Below, piece after piece: positions 17,621 to 27,393 of a stretch of DNA of 64,000 bases. The notes beneath the pieces were generated by a model. It was not told the DNA's origin and searched no databases. It saw nothing but the letters and a program-made list of their open reading frames with translations. Source of the DNA: Paenibacillus allorhizosphaerae (GTDB lineage Bacteria; Bacillota; Bacilli; Paenibacillales; NBRC-103111). Each line of letters begins with the position of its first letter. The first letter of the stretch is position 1. The position numbers and the translations under genes were made by a program. The stretch lies in assembly GCF_910594985.1 (NCBI RefSeq), contig NZ_CAJVCE010000008.1:280086-344085 (forward strand). Direction: 5' to 3'.

Positions 17621-19694
17621 AGATTTGCTTCTCGAGATCGGCCTGGAAGAGATGCCGGCCCGGTTTGTACGCGCGGCGATGGAGCAGTTGAAGGAAAAGA
17701 CGGAGAACTGGCTGAACGACAGCCGTCTTTCCCACGGCGGGATCAAAGCTTATGCGACGCCGCGTCGGCTTGCCGTATGGGTCAAGGATGTGTCTGACAG
17801 GCAAAGCGATATCAACGAGGAAGTGAAGGGCCCTCCGCGGCGCATTGCGTTGAATGAATCCGGGGAGCTGAGCAAAGCCGCGCTCGGATTTGCGCGGAAT
17901 CAGGGCGTGGAGCCGGAAGCGCTGTTCTTTCGGGAGCTGGACCGCGTACCCTATTTGTATGCGCGCAAGCTCGGCAAAGGCTTCGAGACGTCGCTGCTGC
18001 TGCCGGAAGGGCTGTCCACTCTCGTAACATCGCTCGCCTTTCCGAAAAATATGCGATGGGGCAGCCATGAGCTTCGCTTCATTCGACCGATTCGATGGCT
18101 CGTCGCGCTTCACGGTTCGGACATCGTCGATTTCGAAATTACGGGCGTAGCCTCTGGCAACGTGACTCGCGGTCACCGGTTTCTCGGACAAAACGCAGTG
18201 GTCGGAGAGCCTTCTCTGTATGTTGAATTGATGAGAGCGCAGCACGTGATCGCCGATGTCGAGGAGCGCCGCCATCTGATAGTTTCCGGGATGGAGGCAC
18301 TCGCTGCGGAGCGCGGCTGGCGTATCGACATCCAGAAGGATTTGCTGGAAGAAGTGTTGTTTCTGGTGGAGACGCCTACGGTTCTCGCCGGCTTGTTCGA
18401 CCCATCGTTCCTCCGCATCCCGCAGGAGGTGCTGGTTACTTCGATGCGGGAGCATCAAAGGTATTTCCCCGTGCTCGATCAAGCGGGAAAGCTGCAGTCG
18501 TACTTCGTGACCGTACGCAACGGGGGGAGTCAGTCGCTGGACATTGTGGCAAAAGGAAATGAGAAAGTGCTGCAGGCGCGGCTGTCCGACGCGAAGTTTT
18601 TTTACGAGGAAGATCAAAAGCTCGTCATCGCGGATGCGCTCTTGAAGCTGGAACATATCGTCTACCACCAAGAACTTGGCACGATGGCCGACAAGGTACG
18701 GCGTATCCGAACCATTGCTGACCGGCTTGCACAGCAATTGCACTTCAATGAAGCGGTGCGCAATGACGTCAGCCGCGCTGCGGACATTTGCAAATTCGAT
18801 CTCGTCACCCAAATGGTATACGAATTTCCCGAACTGCAGGGCATGATGGGCGAAGATTATGCCCTGCTAGCCGGAGAGAGGGAGGCGGTAGCCCGTGCCG
18901 TGAACGAGCATTATTCCCCGCGCAACGCGGCCGATCAGCCGCCGGCGTCCGTCGTCGGAGCGATCGTCGGGATCGCTGACAAAATCGATACGATCGTCGG
19001 CTGCTTCTCGATCGGCATGATACCGACAGGCTCGCAAGATCCGTATGCGCTTCGCCGGCAATCGGCGGGCATCGTCAGAACGCTGCTTGCGCATAGTCTG
19101 GAGCTGACGCTGCCGGAGCTGTTCCGCATCGCGCTGGACGCGCATGCCGGTCGCGGACTTGCTCGGGAGATATCAGACATCGTCCGGGACTTACGGGAAT
19201 TTTTCGCGCTGCGGGTCAAAAACGCGCTAACCGAGCAAGGCATACGCACCGACATCGTCGATGCCGTTCTCGGTGCGGGTACGGAAGATGTGCGGCGAAC
19301 GCTGCTTCGGGCCGAGGCGCTGGAAGCGGCGGCTTCGGGGGACAACAAGGAGCGGTTCCGTCCTTCGCTGGACTGTTTCCATCGCGTCTGCGGCTTGGCA
19401 GCGAAAGCGGAGGGGCGGCGGGTGGATGCCGGTTTGTTCGCGGACCCGGCAGAATCGGCGCTATACGAAACGTGGCAGGCGGCTCACGCGCAATACATGA
19501 GGGCGAATGCCGAGGCTTGCATGGGAGATGCGCTGCTTGCATTGTCTTCGCTTTGCGACCCGGTAACCGTCTTCTTCAATTCCGTAATGGTCATGACTGA
19601 GGACGAAGCGCTGCGCTGCAATCGGCTTGCGCTGCTTGCGAATGTGGCGGAAGACGTGAAATCATTCGCCGATTTCTCGAAAATCATGGGTTAA
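17613..19694 (+). CDS. glyS: Glycine--tRNA ligase beta subunit
   Basis: This 693-residue subunit recognises and binds tRNA-Gly. The N-terminus [16 protein letters not shown] is the signature start of GlyS, AFPKNMRW and [11 protein letters not shown] are family blocks, and an HD-like region with a C-terminal anticodon-binding DALR-type helical domain follows ([16 protein letters not shown] at the end). Its length equals that of Bacillus orthologues (about 680-690). The ATG lies within the last codons of glyQ. No clear intrinsic terminator was seen before the convergent metallophosphoesterase gene 70 bases on, only a G/C hairpin without a T-run. Confidence 0.98.
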   Translation: MPKDLLLEIGLEEMPARFVRAAMEQLKEKTENWLNDSRLSHGGIKAYATPRRLAVWVKDVSDRQSDINEEVKGPPRRIALNESGELSKAALGFARNQGVEPEALFFRELDRVPYLYARKLGKGFETSLLLPEGLSTLVTSLAFPKNMRWGSHELRFIRPIRWLVALHGSDIVDFEITGVASGNVTRGHRFLGQNAVVGEPSLYVELMRAQHVIADVEERRHLIVSGMEALAAERGWRIDIQKDLLEEVLFLVETPTVLAGLFDPSFLRIPQEVLVTSMREHQRYFPVLDQAGKLQSYFVTVRNGGSQSLDIVAKGNEKVLQARLSDAKFFYEEDQKLVIADALLKLEHIVYHQELGTMADKVRRIRTIADRLAQQLHFNEAVRNDVSRAADICKFDLVTQMVYEFPELQGMMGEDYALLAGEREAVARAVNEHYSPRNAADQPPASVVGAIVGIADKIDTIVGCFSIGMIPTGSQDPYALRRQSAGIVRTLLAHSLELTLPELFRIALDAHAGRGLAREISDIVRDLREFFALRVKNALTEQGIRTDIVDAVLGAGTEDVRRTLLRAEALEAAASGDNKERFRPSLDCFHRVCGLAAKAEGRRVDAGLFADPAESALYETWQAAHAQYMRANAEACMGDALLALSSLCDPVTVFFNSVMVMTEDEALRCNRLALLANVAEDVKSFADFSKIMG

Positions 19695-19767
19695 GGTAAA
19701 ATTTCGGGGGGCTGCTGCGGTAGCTCCCTTGGCGTGCATATGCAGCAAACGCAAGCGCGCCTCAAGA

Positions 19768-20535
19768 TTAAGGAAACCGGTCAATCGCTGTGCGCCGCTC
19801 ATAGGGGATCGGCTCCCACCAGCCTTTTTTCAAAGCGTCACCGTACCACTCCGGCGAAAAACAAAATTTTGTCTCTTTGGCGATGGAAACGATCTTATCG
19901 ATATCGTACTCGACCTTACGAAACGACAGAGAGCCGTCTGCGGTGTCGAGAATCGTATAGGAAGCCCTCCAATCGCCGTCCAGCGAAAAACCGACCGCTC
20001 CCGTATTCACAAACGCTTTTTGATGCGACCGGAACAAAAAAGGCGTATGTATATGTCCCATAATGATCCAATCTGCTTGCACCTCATCGATATGCTTCGC
20101 AAGATGCTCCATGGTATCGCCAGGCCGAATGGCGGCATTGCAATCCTTCGGCGTGCCGTGAACGAAAAGAAACGATTGGCCGTCGGACTCGATTCGATAT
20201 TCCATCGGCAAATGCAATAAATACGTCAAGTCGGCTTGATCCATCCGGTCGGTATGCCAAGTCAAGTAAGGATGCGCTGCCGCGGGCTGCGACGTAGAGC
20301 TGCTGCCGTTACAGGTATGGCCCGCCGCCTCGAGCAGATACAAATCCGTATTTCCATAGACGCAAGGTATGTGCAGCTCGCGGATTTTTCGGATGCACTC
20401 GCTCGGAGCAGGGCCTTTATATGCGATATCCCCAAGGCAAATGACGGTATCGACCGATTGCGTTTCGATATCCCGCAGCACGGCGTCAAGCGCGACAATG
20501 TTTCCGTGCATATCGGAAATAGCGGCAATTTTCAA
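19768..20535 (-). CDS. Metallophosphoesterase, YfcE/DevR-like
   Basis: This 255-residue dinuclear metal phosphoesterase has the five calcineurin-type motifs in order: ISDMHGN, CLGDIAYKGP, VYGNTD, FVHGTP and MGHIHTP. Enzymes of this group act on phosphomonoesters or phosphodiesters; the substrate is unknown. The start is a TTG at 20535, chosen because GGAGG lies nine bases upstream. A TTG three codons earlier sits directly against the Shine-Dalgarno and is too close. It is downstream of the AraC gene on the same strand (gap about 95 bases) and convergent with glyS. Confidence 0.88.
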   Translation of the reverse strand: MKIAAISDMHGNIVALDAVLRDIETQSVDTVICLGDIAYKGPAPSECIRKIRELHIPCVYGNTDLYLLEAAGHTCNGSSSTSQPAAAHPYLTWHTDRMDQADLTYLLHLPMEYRIESDGQSFLFVHGTPKDCNAAIRPGDTMEHLAKHIDEVQADWIIMGHIHTPFLFRSHQKAFVNTGAVGFSLDGDWRASYTILDTADGSLSFRKVEYDIDKIVSIAKETKFCFSPEWYGDALKKGWWEPIPYERRTAIDRFP

Positions 20536-20629
20536 ATGGACCAATCCTCCACAATAGGAAGTTTTACTACCACCCCGAGCCGATTTCTACTTACCGGCCT
20601 ATCAACACAGTCCTATCTTCAGCCGAAGA

Positions 20630-21388
20630 TCACATACCGTCGCTCCTGCGCCTGAACTCCCTTGGTCCGACGCCCGTAGTCCTTTTAACGAACCGCGAGA
20701 ACGAAAAAATATCTTTGAATCCAAGCTCTTCGGTAATGTCCGATATATTAAATTCGCTGTACTGCAGCATTTCTTTAACTTTTTCCATTCGCACCCGGTC
20801 GATGAACGATTTCAAATTTTCGCCGGTATGCTGCTTGAATTGATTGGATAAATGACTGCGCGTATAAGACAAGCGATTGGCAAGTTCGTCTACGGTTACC
20901 GGTTTGCCGTTCTTCTCCCTCACGATGTCGGATACCGTCCGCACCAACTTGCTCGCATCGTCTTCGGCATGGCCGTTATCGTCCGAGCGAAGGTATATGA
21001 ACAACGCATCGATCAGCGCTTCCACGAACGCTTTTTCATACGGCCTCAGGACGGTACCGGTCACCATCGTTTGGAGAGAGGCGCTGAATTTTTCCGTAAA
21101 CACCGACTTCCGGATGACGCCGCCCGGCCCTGCAATATCCGTTCCGCTGCGTTCGAATTTCAGGCTGATCCAAGCCGTTCCGGGATCGTCATAGCAGAAC
21201 TGATGCTCTCGATAGGGGGGGATCCACAGCATATCCCCGGCATTCAGTGCCTCGCTCTCACCGTTCAACGTGTAGACGATACGCCGGCGCGTGGCAAGTT
21301 CCACCTGCCAGAAAGGATGCGAATGCAAGCCGGTTTTACCGGCGCTCTGTCTTACGGTTTTATAGAAAGTGAGCAGATTCGTGCTCAT
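20630..21388 (-). CDS. AraC-family regulator with cupin sensor
   Basis: This 252-residue regulator has an N-terminal cupin-type sensor (HSHPFWQVELATRRR, ALNAGDMLWIPPYREHQF; residues 20-70) and a C-terminal double helix-turn-helix (TVDELANRLSYTRSHLSNQFKQHTGENLKSFI, then ISDITEELGFKDIFSFSRFVKRTTGVGPREFRRR). The ATG at 21388 is preceded by GGAGG eleven bases upstream. It is divergent from the four-gene sugar-acid operon beginning at 21532 and is the likely activator of that operon. The inducer is presumably an intermediate of that pathway. Confidence 0.92.
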   Translation of the reverse strand: MSTNLLTFYKTVRQSAGKTGLHSHPFWQVELATRRRIVYTLNGESEALNAGDMLWIPPYREHQFCYDDPGTAWISLKFERSGTDIAGPGGVIRKSVFTEKFSASLQTMVTGTVLRPYEKAFVEALIDALFIYLRSDDNGHAEDDASKLVRTVSDIVREKNGKPVTVDELANRLSYTRSHLSNQFKQHTGENLKSFIDRVRMEKVKEMLQYSEFNISDITEELGFKDIFSFSRFVKRTTGVGPREFRRRSDGM

Positions 21389-21531
21389 ACGTGAGGCCAC
21401 CTCCCTATAAGCTAAACAATATCAAGAATCATACAAAACGACAAGTAATGAAGCGATTTTGCCATTCGTTCCATATGCCGGCGATGGTATATTTGTTTTG
21501 AAAACATAATGGAAAGGTTGTGCCGTTCAAG

Positions 21532-22515
21532 ATGGTCCAAATTGGAGTGTTATTGCCGATTAGCATGCAAAAAGCTATATTTTCCGAAGCTAGCCGCAAC
21601 GATCTGGAAGCGGTTGCAAATGTTCGTTGGAATGAAACGGACGAACAACTGAATGATGAGCAAGCATGCGAATTCCTTCAAGGTTGCGAAGTGTCCATCG
21701 GCTCATGGAGAACGCCGAAGCCGAGCAAAGCGATTCTGGAGGCATGTCCTACGATTAAGCTTTGGGAGCATGCAGCCGGGTCGGTCAAAGCTTTTTTTAC
21801 CGATGAACTGCAAGGAAAAGAGATCATGATAGCTTCATGCGCCCCGGCGATCGGGAGAACGGTCGCGGAGATGGTTCTCGGCGAAATGATTATCGGCCTG
21901 CGCCGCATTATTCCGAATGCGCAGAGCAACCGTACGGAGCGGAGAACGCCCGTGCCGAATAAGCTGTATTTGGCGGCAGCGACCGTCGGTATCATCGGCG
22001 CATCGCAAGTCGGGCGGTATTTTCTGCAGCTCGTGCGTCCATTCGGCCCGCGGGTGCTGCTCTACGATCCGTACATCACGCATGAAGCGGCGGCGCAATT
22101 GGGCGCAACGAAAGTCGATTCGCTGCTGGAGCTGTGCGCACAATGCGATGCCATCACCATGCATACACCGATGACCGATAGTACGAGGCAAATGATGGGG
22201 GCTAAGGAATTTCAGGCGATGAAAGACGACGCCGTATTCATCAATTCCTCGCGCGGGGGCTGCATCGACGAGCGGGCGCTCATTGCGGAATTGGAAAAAG
22301 GCCGTCTGTTCGCTTTCCTCGATGTCTCCGATCCGGAGCCGGCGGATATGGACAATCCGATCCGAACGATGCCGAATGTCATTTACACGTCCCATCTGGC
22401 CGGCGGTCAAAGCTACCATATCGGCAATCAGGTTGTGGAAGACGTTAAGGCGTATTTGAGCGGGCAAAAGCCGAAAATGGTCGTCACCTGGGATATGCTC
22501 GACCGGCTCGCCTAA
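21532..22515 (+). CDS. D-2-hydroxyacid dehydrogenase (NAD-binding)
   Basis: This 327-residue cytoplasmic oxidoreductase of the formate/glycerate dehydrogenase type has the NAD loop GIIGASQVGRYF (about 154-165), the substrate Arg in INSSRGG, the Glu of DVSDPEP and the catalytic His in YTSHLAGG. It probably interconverts a 2-keto and a 2-hydroxy acid. The ATG at 21532 aligns with the start of the paralogue at 38440; a GTG at 21520 is an alternative, and the only AAAGG is badly spaced for either. It is the first gene of the operon and sits 22 bases before the epimerase gene. The paralogue at 37451 suggests that two related pathways coexist. Confidence 0.88.
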   Translation: MVQIGVLLPISMQKAIFSEASRNDLEAVANVRWNETDEQLNDEQACEFLQGCEVSIGSWRTPKPSKAILEACPTIKLWEHAAGSVKAFFTDELQGKEIMIASCAPAIGRTVAEMVLGEMIIGLRRIIPNAQSNRTERRTPVPNKLYLAAATVGIIGASQVGRYFLQLVRPFGPRVLLYDPYITHEAAAQLGATKVDSLLELCAQCDAITMHTPMTDSTRQMMGAKEFQAMKDDAVFINSSRGGCIDERALIAELEKGRLFAFLDVSDPEPADMDNPIRTMPNVIYTSHLAGGQSYHIGNQVVEDVKAYLSGQKPKMVVTWDMLDRLA

Positions 22516-22537
22516 CCATATTCGGGAGGTATGACCT

Positions 22538-23395
22538 ATGAAGGAGATAACATACTCGCTGTTCCCTAAGTTTTTCCAAAGCTGTAGTGCGGATCAACTG
22601 GCGGAGATCGCTTTGGATTGCGGATTTGATGCCGTGGATCTCGTTGTACGCGACGGCTATTGGGTAACGCCGGAGCGTATGGCGGAGGAAGCGGCGGCGT
22701 TTGTCAAAACGATGCAGCGGCATAAGCTGAACGTCACGTTCGCGACAACAGGTTATTCGCCGGAGATGCTGTCCGAGGACGATACGCCTTTGCGGGTGAT
22801 GGCGGAGAATGGCATTGCGAGTTTTCGCATGTCGTATTTTTCATATCAAGCAGACGAAGATTTGTTTGCGCAGATGGAGAAGGCGCGCATTCAGATGCAG
22901 CGCATGGCCGAGCTTTGCGAAAAGTTTCGCGTCAAGGCGGTGTATCAGGTGCACCACGGCGATCGTATGCTGATCCAGCATACGTATGAGGCGTTGGCCC
23001 TGATCAAAGACTTGCCGTCCGAATATATTGGCATTATGCCGGATCCAGGCAACCAATTTCATGAAGGTTCGGACAACTGGAACAAGGCGATTGCCGGTTT
23101 GGGAAGCTACGCTGCAGCCGTGGGCGTGAAGGACGGCACATTCCGGTTTCGTCCCGAAGATGCAGCTTTGCCGAACAAAGGCTGGTCCAAGGTATGGACT
23201 CCGTGCCAGGAGGGGGTTACCAATTGGCATGTGATCGCCAAGGCGCTGCGCAAAGCGGGTTTTCAAGGCGTGTTCAACTTTCAGCCATTCTACCATAGCG
23301 GCAGCCTCGACCTGTTGATTCCCGCATTAAAGGAAGAAGTGCGGTATATTACGAAGGTGCTGGAGCAAACGGAGGTCGCCGATGAAGCCGTATGA
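22538..23395 (+). CDS. TIM-barrel sugar isomerase/epimerase
   Basis: This 285-residue protein of the xylose isomerase-like/AP endonuclease-2 fold is predicted to isomerise or epimerise a sugar or sugar acid with a divalent metal. Family features are the N-terminal strand and helix LAEIALDCGFDAVDLVVRDGYW, the central VYQVHHGDR and MPDPGNQFHEG metal-ligand strands, and the final VFNFQPFYHSGSLD. GGGAGG precedes the ATG. Its last 14 bases overlap the enolase-superfamily gene, so translation is coupled. It works in the same pathway as its neighbours; the substrate is unassigned. Confidence 0.87.
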   Translation: MKEITYSLFPKFFQSCSADQLAEIALDCGFDAVDLVVRDGYWVTPERMAEEAAAFVKTMQRHKLNVTFATTGYSPEMLSEDDTPLRVMAENGIASFRMSYFSYQADEDLFAQMEKARIQMQRMAELCEKFRVKAVYQVHHGDRMLIQHTYEALALIKDLPSEYIGIMPDPGNQFHEGSDNWNKAIAGLGSYAAAVGVKDGTFRFRPEDAALPNKGWSKVWTPCQEGVTNWHVIAKALRKAGFQGVFNFQPFYHSGSLDLLIPALKEEVRYITKVLEQTEVADEAV

Positions 23396-24779
23396 TATAA
23401 TGGTAAAAGGACTTGAGCTGTACTACTTGCCCGTGCAAACGCGCGTCCCCTTGAAGTTCGGATCTGAAGTGCTTACGAGCGTGACCTGTGCCAGAGTGTG
23501 CGTTCGAACGGAAAACCGGCGCGGTGAACAGGCGGAAGGGTGGGGCGAAACGCCGCTCAGCGTACAATGGGTGTGGCCGAGCACGCTGGGTTACGACGTT
23601 CGCGAGCGTGCGCTCAAACGCATGTGCGAACTAATCGCCAAAGATTTGGCCGATTGGAAGGAGCAAGGACATGCGTTCGAGCTCGGTCACTCGTATCAAA
23701 AGCAGCGTCTTCCCGAACTGGTTGGCGCCTTTAATGCGACTTCGGGCTTGCCCGAGCCGATCCCGTATTTGGCGGCGCTCGTCTGCTTTTCCCCCTTTGA
23801 CATCGCCTTGCATGACGCCTACGGCGTTACGAATCAGATTCCCGTCTACGAAACGTACAAAGCCCAATATATGAACGCGGATTTATCCGCTTATCTGGAA
23901 CCGGCAGCCGGGTCAACGATCCGGTTTGACGAATTGTACCCCGAGCACTTTTTTGCGGCTCCGCCTGCCAAGGAGTTGGTCGCTTGGCATTTGGTCGGCG
24001 GCAAAGACTTGCTGTTCAGACATGAGCTGACCGGGAACGAGCGCGATGACGGGTATCCGTATACGCTGGAAGATTGGATTGAGCGGGACGGCTTGCAATG
24101 CTTGAAAGTGAAGCTCGCGGGCAACGATGCGGCTTGGGATTATACCCGCCTCGTTCAGGTCGGTGAAATTGCCCTTGCCAGACAGGTGCAGTGGCTGACC
24201 GCCGATTTCAATTGCCAGGTTACGGACTGCGAGTACGTGAATGACATATTGGACCGATTGCTGCTGGAACATCCGGCTATTTACAAATCGATTTTGTACA
24301 TCGAGCAGCCGTTTCCTTACGATTTGGAGGCGAATCGTCTCGATGTTCGCAGCGTCAGCGCCAGGAAACCGCTCTTTATGGACGAGAGCGCCCACGACTG
24401 GGAACTCGTGAAGCTCGGCCGGGAGCTCGGATGGACCGGCGTCGCGTTGAAAACTTGCAAGACGCAAACGGGAGCGCTGCTCAGCCTTTGCTGGGCCAAG
24501 GCGCATGGGATGACGCTGATGGTTCAAGATTTGACGAATCCGATGCTGGCGCAAATCCCCCATGTTCTCTTGGCTTATTACGCAGGCACGATTATGGGAG
24601 TAGAGACGAACGGGATGCAATTTTATCCCGAAGCGTCCGGGTACGAAGCCCGAGTTCATCCGGGATTATACCGGAGGCAGCAAGGCAAGGTGCAGCTTGA
24701 CAGCATTTCAGGCAGTGGGTTCGGTTACCGCGCCGGGCAAATGGAGAGGCCGCTGCCGGAGCCCACAGCTCGTTATTAG
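23382..24779 (+). CDS. Enolase-superfamily (mandelate racemase-like) protein
   Basis: This 465-residue enzyme has a capping domain (1-135) and a barrel with the superfamily residues: LKVKLAG (K-x-K acid/base site, about 245), the first metal ligand in TADFNCQ, the second in YIEQPFPY, the third in FMDESAHDW and the Lys of VALKTCKTQTG. The chemistry would be proton abstraction alpha to a carboxylate, as in sugar-acid dehydratases. At 465 residues it is longer than typical members (about 360-400), with extra segments at 120-215. Its start overlaps the epimerase stop. It is third in the AraC-linked operon. Confidence 0.85.
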   Translation: MKPYDIMVKGLELYYLPVQTRVPLKFGSEVLTSVTCARVCVRTENRRGEQAEGWGETPLSVQWVWPSTLGYDVRERALKRMCELIAKDLADWKEQGHAFELGHSYQKQRLPELVGAFNATSGLPEPIPYLAALVCFSPFDIALHDAYGVTNQIPVYETYKAQYMNADLSAYLEPAAGSTIRFDELYPEHFFAAPPAKELVAWHLVGGKDLLFRHELTGNERDDGYPYTLEDWIERDGLQCLKVKLAGNDAAWDYTRLVQVGEIALARQVQWLTADFNCQVTDCEYVNDILDRLLLEHPAIYKSILYIEQPFPYDLEANRLDVRSVSARKPLFMDESAHDWELVKLGRELGWTGVALKTCKTQTGALLSLCWAKAHGMTLMVQDLTNPMLAQIPHVLLAYYAGTIMGVETNGMQFYPEASGYEARVHPGLYRRQQGKVQLDSISGSGFGYRAGQMERPLPEPTARY

Positions 24780-24802
24780 ACAGCAAAAAGGCGGTGATTC
24801 CG

Positions 24803-25990
24803 GTGAAACCGGGAAATGGCAAAGTCAACATCGGCATAATCGGAATGGGAAATATGGGGCAGCTGTACATGGAGCAGCTGTCCAAGATGGATCGCTGCCA
24901 GGTCGTGTCGATCTGGAGCCAGAAAGAAGAAAAAGTCAGGAAGTTGTCCGCGGAACATCAAGTGCAGGGCTATACCGATTACATCGCTTTATTGGATGCC
25001 GGGGACGTAGATGCGGTGATCCTGGCTACGCCCCATTATCAGCATACGCAAATGGCGATCGAAGCGCTGCGCAGAAACATCCACGTACTCGTCGAGAAGC
25101 CGGTCGCCGCGCATACAAGGGACGCAGAACGCATGATTACCGCGCATGAAGAGCAGAAACGGCACAACCCCGATCTTGTATTCGCCGCCATACACCAGCA
25201 GCGGACGAACGAGCATTGGCGCAAAGTCAAGGAGATGATACAGGACGGCAAATTTGGAAAATTGATGCGCTACTCCTGGATCAATACCGGCTGGTTCCGT
25301 CCGCAGGCTTACTTCAACGTCGGCAATTGGCGCGGAACGTGGTCGGGAGAGGGCGGAGGCGTCCTGTTGAATCAATGCGCGCATAACCTGGACATCTTGT
25401 GGTGGTTGTTCGGGCTGCCGCAATCGATCACGGCGACGGCCTCGTTCGGAAAGTACCACCATATCGAGGTCGAGGACGAAGTACAGGCCCTACTGCAGCA
25501 TGATGGGGGACTGGTCGGCAGCTTTATCGCTTCCACTGCCGAGTGTCCCGGCACCGACCGGCTCGAAATCGTAGGCGAACATGGGAAGCTGGTTTACGAA
25601 AACAAAAAAATCGTGATGCATATCAACGAGGAATCGGCTCTTGACTATATTCAGCAGTCGCAGCGAGCTTTCGGCACGGTGAAAAGTCACGTGGAGGAGC
25701 TTGAGTTCGCCGGAAAGGCGGGCCCGGGGCATGAGCAAATATTGGAAGACTTCGTTCAGGCCATCCTCGAACGGAGAGCCCCGCTCGTTCCCGCGGCCGA
25801 AGGCCTGAACTCGCTGATGATCATCAATGGAATGGTGCTGTCGGCATTGCGCGAAAGCAAGATTCGCCTTCCGCTGGACGGTGGAGAATTCGAGCGCACG
25901 CTCCAAAGTCTTATTGAACAATCTACCTACAGCAAACCGGTAACGGATCACGCTGAAGTCAAAGTGGATGTAAAAGATTCGTTTCGCTAA
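24803..25990 (+). CDS. Gfo/Idh/MocA family NAD(P)-dependent oxidoreductase
   Basis: This 395-residue protein has an N-terminal Rossmann fold (VNIGIIGMGNMGQLYM), the family motif HVLVEKPVAAH (E-K-P) and the catalytic-domain segment GGGVLLNQCAHNLDILWWLFG, in which the His acts with the E-K-P Lys. Substrates of the family are sugars, inositols and sugar acids. The GTG at 24803 is preferred because AAAGGCGGTGAT, one mismatch from the ideal Shine-Dalgarno, ends five bases before it; that same sequence contains the competing GTG at 24794. It is last in the four-gene operon, 23 bases after the enolase-superfamily gene. Confidence 0.9.
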   Translation: MKPGNGKVNIGIIGMGNMGQLYMEQLSKMDRCQVVSIWSQKEEKVRKLSAEHQVQGYTDYIALLDAGDVDAVILATPHYQHTQMAIEALRRNIHVLVEKPVAAHTRDAERMITAHEEQKRHNPDLVFAAIHQQRTNEHWRKVKEMIQDGKFGKLMRYSWINTGWFRPQAYFNVGNWRGTWSGEGGGVLLNQCAHNLDILWWLFGLPQSITATASFGKYHHIEVEDEVQALLQHDGGLVGSFIASTAECPGTDRLEIVGEHGKLVYENKKIVMHINEESALDYIQQSQRAFGTVKSHVEELEFAGKAGPGHEQILEDFVQAILERRAPLVPAAEGLNSLMIINGMVLSALRESKIRLPLDGGEFERTLQSLIEQSTYSKPVTDHAEVKVDVKDSFR

Positions 25991-26089
25991 AGGTACAGCC
26001 GATTCGCATCTGGGCAAATATGGGACGCTGTTATATAATGGGTGAATTCAAGCTCCGCCACTTATGCATGTAGAAACATGGTGATATCG

Positions 26090-27019
26090 ATGAACGGACA
26101 ACCGGCAGGCGGCGGCAAATGGCTGCTGCTGTTGTTCATGTTGTGTCTTCTTTGTTCCGGCTGCGTACAGAAGCACGTCGACTTTGCAGAACCGCCGAGC
26201 GCGCCTGATAAAGCAAGCGATCTGACGCCGGGCGCCGTACAAAAGCGGCGTCTTCAAGGCGATGCCGCGATGGAATATTATATTTACGTTCCGCGAAAAG
26301 GAGGCGATGGCGCGAAACTTTTCGTGACCGTGCACGGCGTTTCCCGAGACGCCGACCTGCATGCCGAGAAATTCGCGTCGTTGGCCGAACAATACGGCGT
26401 CGTATTGATCGCTCCGGTTTTTTCAAGCAAACGATTCCCAGGCTACCAGCAGCTCGGGAATAAGGAGCAAGGGAACCGCGCCGACCAGGCGCTCATGAAG
26501 ATCGCGGCCGAGGCGGGGCAACTGTCCGGCGCCCAATCGGACCGACTTTATTTATTCGGTTTCTCCGGGGGCGGGCAATTCGTCCACCGGTTTGCCATGG
26601 CGTTTCCGGAACGGGTGGCGAAGCTGAGCGTAGGCTCGGCGGGTTGGTATACATTTCCCGATCCGAAGCTGCCTTATCCGCAAGGAATCCAATCGGTACC
26701 CGATCTTCCCGGCGTCCAATTCGATGCGAACGCATTCCTGAAAATCCCCACTCTTGTTACGGTGGGGGAGCGCGATACGACGAGAAACGATCCGCTGGAG
26801 AAAGACCCCGAGATCGATGCGCAGCAAGGCTTGACCCGGGTCGAACGGGGAAAGCGATGGGCTCAAGCGATGAAGGAAGCAGCGAATGCGGAAGGGATTA
26901 CGGCGGATTACCGATTCCAAACCGTTCCGAATGCGGGTCACAACTTCGAAAACTGCATGGATAAGGGAGGAATGGGGAAGAGCGTCTTTGAATTTCTGTT
27001 TGGCACCGCGCCTGTATAG
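26090..27019 (+). CDS. Alpha/beta hydrolase lipoprotein
   Basis: This 309-residue protein is anchored outside the membrane by a lipoprotein signal (residues 1-25, lipobox CSGC, Cys25). The hydrolase domain shows VTVHGVSRD (oxyanion), LFGFSGGGQF (nucleophile elbow), VGERDTTRNDP (acid) and PNAGHNFENC (His). The pattern resembles esterase/PHB-depolymerase-type enzymes. GGTGAT followed by four bases precedes the ATG at 26090; an upstream in-frame ATG at 26042 would bury the signal peptide. TATAAT at 26034-26039 may be its -10 box. It may be an independent gene, as it lies about 100 bases after the oxidoreductase operon. Confidence 0.85.
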   Translation: MNGQPAGGGKWLLLLFMLCLLCSGCVQKHVDFAEPPSAPDKASDLTPGAVQKRRLQGDAAMEYYIYVPRKGGDGAKLFVTVHGVSRDADLHAEKFASLAEQYGVVLIAPVFSSKRFPGYQQLGNKEQGNRADQALMKIAAEAGQLSGAQSDRLYLFGFSGGGQFVHRFAMAFPERVAKLSVGSAGWYTFPDPKLPYPQGIQSVPDLPGVQFDANAFLKIPTLVTVGERDTTRNDPLEKDPEIDAQQGLTRVERGKRWAQAMKEAANAEGITADYRFQTVPNAGHNFENCMDKGGMGKSVFEFLFGTAPV

Positions 27020-27393
27020 CAGGAGCGGCCCGACCGTACGCTGCACCGCTTCCACCGGTTGGAATGGGGTATGCTGGGGTGTGCGGCACGCATCATTCGC
27101 ATCCAGCGACGCCTGAGCGTATAATCCTCTCCTTTGTGACTTGAACGAGCTCCTCATACAGCCGGGACTTCATGGACTGCAGTTCCGCATCTCCCGGCTT
27201 TGACTCCGCCGAATTCATTACGTTCCGATCGGTCCACCATACCGGACCTCTCGGCTCCGCTTCGTCATTCCTCCCAGGCAGCATAATACATCCACTGTAA
27301 TACATCGCGGGCCGAATCATAATGGATTTTTGTTGCGCGATTCCAAAATACGGCACATTGCAGCCTAATACAATTTGACTGAGGATATCCCCA
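27020..27393. other. Intergenic stretch, no convincing gene
   Basis: This 374-base gap between the lipoprotein and the kinase gene holds no recognisable RNA or mobile element. A minus-strand frame is open across most of it (see rejected items) but has no homology that I recognise. Confidence 0.4.

Noticed and set aside
16052..17746. Long open frame (564 codons) on the minus strand across the T-box and glyQ
   Set aside because: It is antisense to an unmistakable glyQ and T-box leader, has no ribosome-binding site and no domain signature; it reflects the high GC at third positions of the sense gene.
17487..18812. Minus-strand open frame of 441 codons inside glyS
   Set aside because: It is a shadow of glyS, with no recognisable domains or start site.
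19695..19767. G/C hairpin after glyS considered as a terminator
   Set aside because: The stem is irregular and no T-run follows on either strand.
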